From Synechococcales cyanobacterium PMM_0036 (lineage in GTDB: Bacteria > Cyanobacteriota > Cyanobacteriia > Elainellales > Elainellaceae): 5,450 nt of DNA. The position numbers and the translations under genes were made by a program. This document shows positions 5,394 to 5,450 of the stretch, piece by piece. The notes beneath the pieces were generated by a model. The model did not search any database. It worked only from the letters and a program-made list of their open reading frames with translations, and was not told where the DNA came from. How positions within the stretch are numbered: position 1 is the first letter of the stretch; the number at the start of each line of letters is the position of its first letter. The DNA lies in assembly GCA_949127645.1 (NCBI GenBank), contig CASBQM010000695.1:1-5450 (forward strand). The letters are read 5' to 3'.

Positions 5394-5450
5394 CCACCAA
5401 GGCTTATCCAGGCGAAGTATAAAATCTTACCAGATTTCAAAACCCAGCGC
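5394..5450. other. Unassigned right edge
   Basis: I see no gene, hairpin or promoter in these last bases. The minus-strand frame covering 5186-5440 runs antisense to the terminator and tail remnant and shows no family pattern. Confidence 0.4.

Overview
The window looks like accessory chromosome from a Chloroflexota-type bacterium (filamentous green non-sulfur or Herpetosiphon-like relatives). This is an inference from gene content: secreted proteins ending in a short [VI][YF]LP[LV]xxR tail, a PD-(D/E)XK protein with SPEER repeats, and a DUF4160/DUF2442 pair. No marker gene or RNA gene is present to confirm it.

Layout. (1) 1-1199, + strand: the 3' part of a clostripain-type (peptidase family C11) cysteine protease gene, open at the left edge, followed by a strong intrinsic terminator. 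(2) 2335-1274, - strand, convergent: a PD-(D/E)XK nuclease-fold protein whose C-terminal part is a 36-bp minisatellite of seven units. Its promoter places the start site on the A of the ATG, so the mRNA is probably leaderless. (3) 2405-2800: no intact gene. It holds overlapping inverted repeats ending in a U-tract hairpin, an orphan coding remnant of a C-terminal tail, and a perfect bidirectional terminator hairpin. (4) 3360-2801, - strand: a two-gene operon of DUF4160 and DUF2442 proteins with a TAATG overlap, a TATAAT promoter and a tandem 10-bp repeat in the leader. (5) 3633-5210, + strand: a secreted 525-residue multidomain protein with a signal peptide, an aegerolysin domain of the Cry34/Gpp34 insecticidal type, three LGFP repeats, a beta/gamma-crystallin domain with calcium-binding signatures, and the tail YLPVIMR. 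A terminator follows. (6) 5211-5393: a second orphan tail remnant, in the same frame as gene (5) after its stop.

The main theme is secreted effectors. A protease and a membrane-active-type toxin domain carry the same unusual C-terminal tail, and two further tail remnants sharing an 18-bp exact repeat lie beside them. This suggests a shared C-terminal sorting or anchoring signal and a locus where such genes have been gained, lost or recombined. The aegerolysin-LGFP-crystallin fusion is the most novel single gene. The nuclease-fold and DUF4160/DUF2442 genes are typical mobile, accessory cargo and have no evident functional link to the secreted proteins.
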